NCBI GenBank assembly: GCA_019745755.1
Contig: JAIESS010000052.1
Coordinates: forward strand, 1 to 5,546
Origin: Alphaproteobacteria bacterium
GTDB taxonomy: Bacteria > Pseudomonadota > Alphaproteobacteria > Paracaedibacterales > JAKBAR01
Direction of reading: 5' to 3'
DNA length: 5,546 nt
The notes below the pieces were generated by a model. The model was not told the origin of the DNA, ran no database searches, and was given only the letters and a program-made list of their open reading frames with translations. Below are positions 5,021-5,546 of the stretch, piece after piece (position 1 is the stretch's first letter; every line of letters starts with the position of its first letter). A program made the translations under genes and the position numbers.

Positions 5021-5546
5021 ATGCTCTCACCTTTTTATGCCTCCTCTCTAACACAGATTCCTTCGCTGCGGCATGGTTTTTTTACTCGTCATGGCGGTGT
5101 AAGTGAGGGTTATTTTGCAAGCCTGAATTGCAAAGGAAGGGATGATAATCCGGCACATGTCCATAAAAATAGGCGGCGCATTACAAATTTCTTAGGTGGC
5201 AGGACATGGATAGGCCTTGACCAAAAACATACGAATAACGTTCTCTTTATTGATAAACCTTTGGATCACTCGCCGAGTGCGGATGCCATGGTGACAACAA
5301 CACCGGGCCTTGTCCTTGGTATTATTACAGCAGATTGTGTTCCCATCTTGTTGGCTGACAAGCAAAAACCCATTATCGGCGCTGTTCACTCAGGATGGCG
5401 GGGGACTTTTGATGGAATTATTGAAAATACCATAGCACTCATGCGTGAAAAAGGTGCCACAGATATTATCGCCGCCATTGGCCCATGCATTCATCAGGAA
5501 TCCTATGAGGTTGGACCTGAATTTCGTGAATATTTTGAGAATCACC
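5021..5546 (+). CDS. pgeF: Peptidoglycan editing factor PgeF (YfiH/YlmD, DUF152), 5' part
   Basis: The first 175 residues of a multicopper-oxidase-like (laccase-domain) protein are present; the rest lies beyond the right edge (the family is usually about 240-260 residues). In E. coli, PgeF removes L-Ser wrongly placed at position 1 of the cell-wall stem peptide by MurC. Relatives were reported with polyphenol oxidase or purine nucleoside activities. Family marks: SLRHGFFTRHGGVSEG (15-30), SLNC (34-37), NRRR (50-53), LDQKH (66-70), ADC (104-106), HSGWRG (123-128), IGPCIHQESYEVGPEF (153-168). The metal-site residues H70, C106 and H123 are all present, almost at E. coli numbering. Gly after the first His is replaced (QKHT rather than QVHG), and the loop after SLNC looks a little short. 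No Shine-Dalgarno precedes the ATG, but the start suits the family's N-terminus. The common alphaproteobacterial neighbour lgt is not upstream here. Confidence 0.92.
   Translation, partial: MLSPFYASSLTQIPSLRHGFFTRHGGVSEGYFASLNCKGRDDNPAHVHKNRRRITNFLGGRTWIGLDQKHTNNVLFIDKPLDHSPSADAMVTTTPGLVLGIITADCVPILLADKQKPIIGAVHSGWRGTFDGIIENTIALMREKGATDIIAAIGPCIHQESYEVGPEFREYFENH

Noticed and set aside
5192..5389. Minus-strand open frame of 65 codons inside pgeF
   Set aside because: It is antisense to well-conserved pgeF motifs (ADC, HSGWRG) and has no family resemblance.

Overview
The window looks like chromosomal DNA from an alphaproteobacterium with moderate to low GC. The evidence is a 6S RNA of alphaproteobacterial type, a short phasin of the Phasin_2 type common in alphaproteobacteria, an EnvZ-like sensor kinase with an alphaproteobacterial N-terminus, and a methyl-accepting chemotaxis protein (MCP) with extra HAMP-like modules ahead of its signalling domain. 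The AT-richness would suit a lineage such as Holosporales or another AT-rich Rhodospirillales relative. That placement is an inference only. I see no tRNA, insertion sequence, CRISPR array or phage gene.

Layout. Positions 1-33 hold part of a promoter. About 34-197 is the 6S RNA gene (ssrS, + strand). A convergent gene on the minus strand (262-2247) encodes a membrane chemoreceptor whose stop codon lies about 65 bases from the end of the 6S RNA. A 246-base AT-rich divergent spacer follows, holding a hairpin, an 8+8 inverted repeat and a plausible leaderless promoter. On the + strand come an EnvZ-like histidine kinase (2494-3807) and, 73 bases later, a small phasin-like protein (3881-4303) closed by a strong intrinsic terminator (4328-4363). 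A small secreted protein of unknown function lies on the minus strand (4385-4885). A second divergent spacer (4886-5020) leads to the 5' part of pgeF (peptidoglycan editing factor), which runs off the right edge.

Functionally this is a mixed neighbourhood. It has a global transcription regulator (6S RNA), two signal-input membrane proteins (MCP and kinase) with no response regulator or Che proteins beside them, a storage-granule or stress-type phasin, and a cell-wall quality-control enzyme. Points worth a second look are the inverted repeat bracketing the -35 element of the kinase promoter, the near absence of Shine-Dalgarno sequences outside the phasin gene, the altered methylation sites of the MCP, and the Met/His-rich composition of the phasin-like protein. 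I found no clearly novel multi-gene system.
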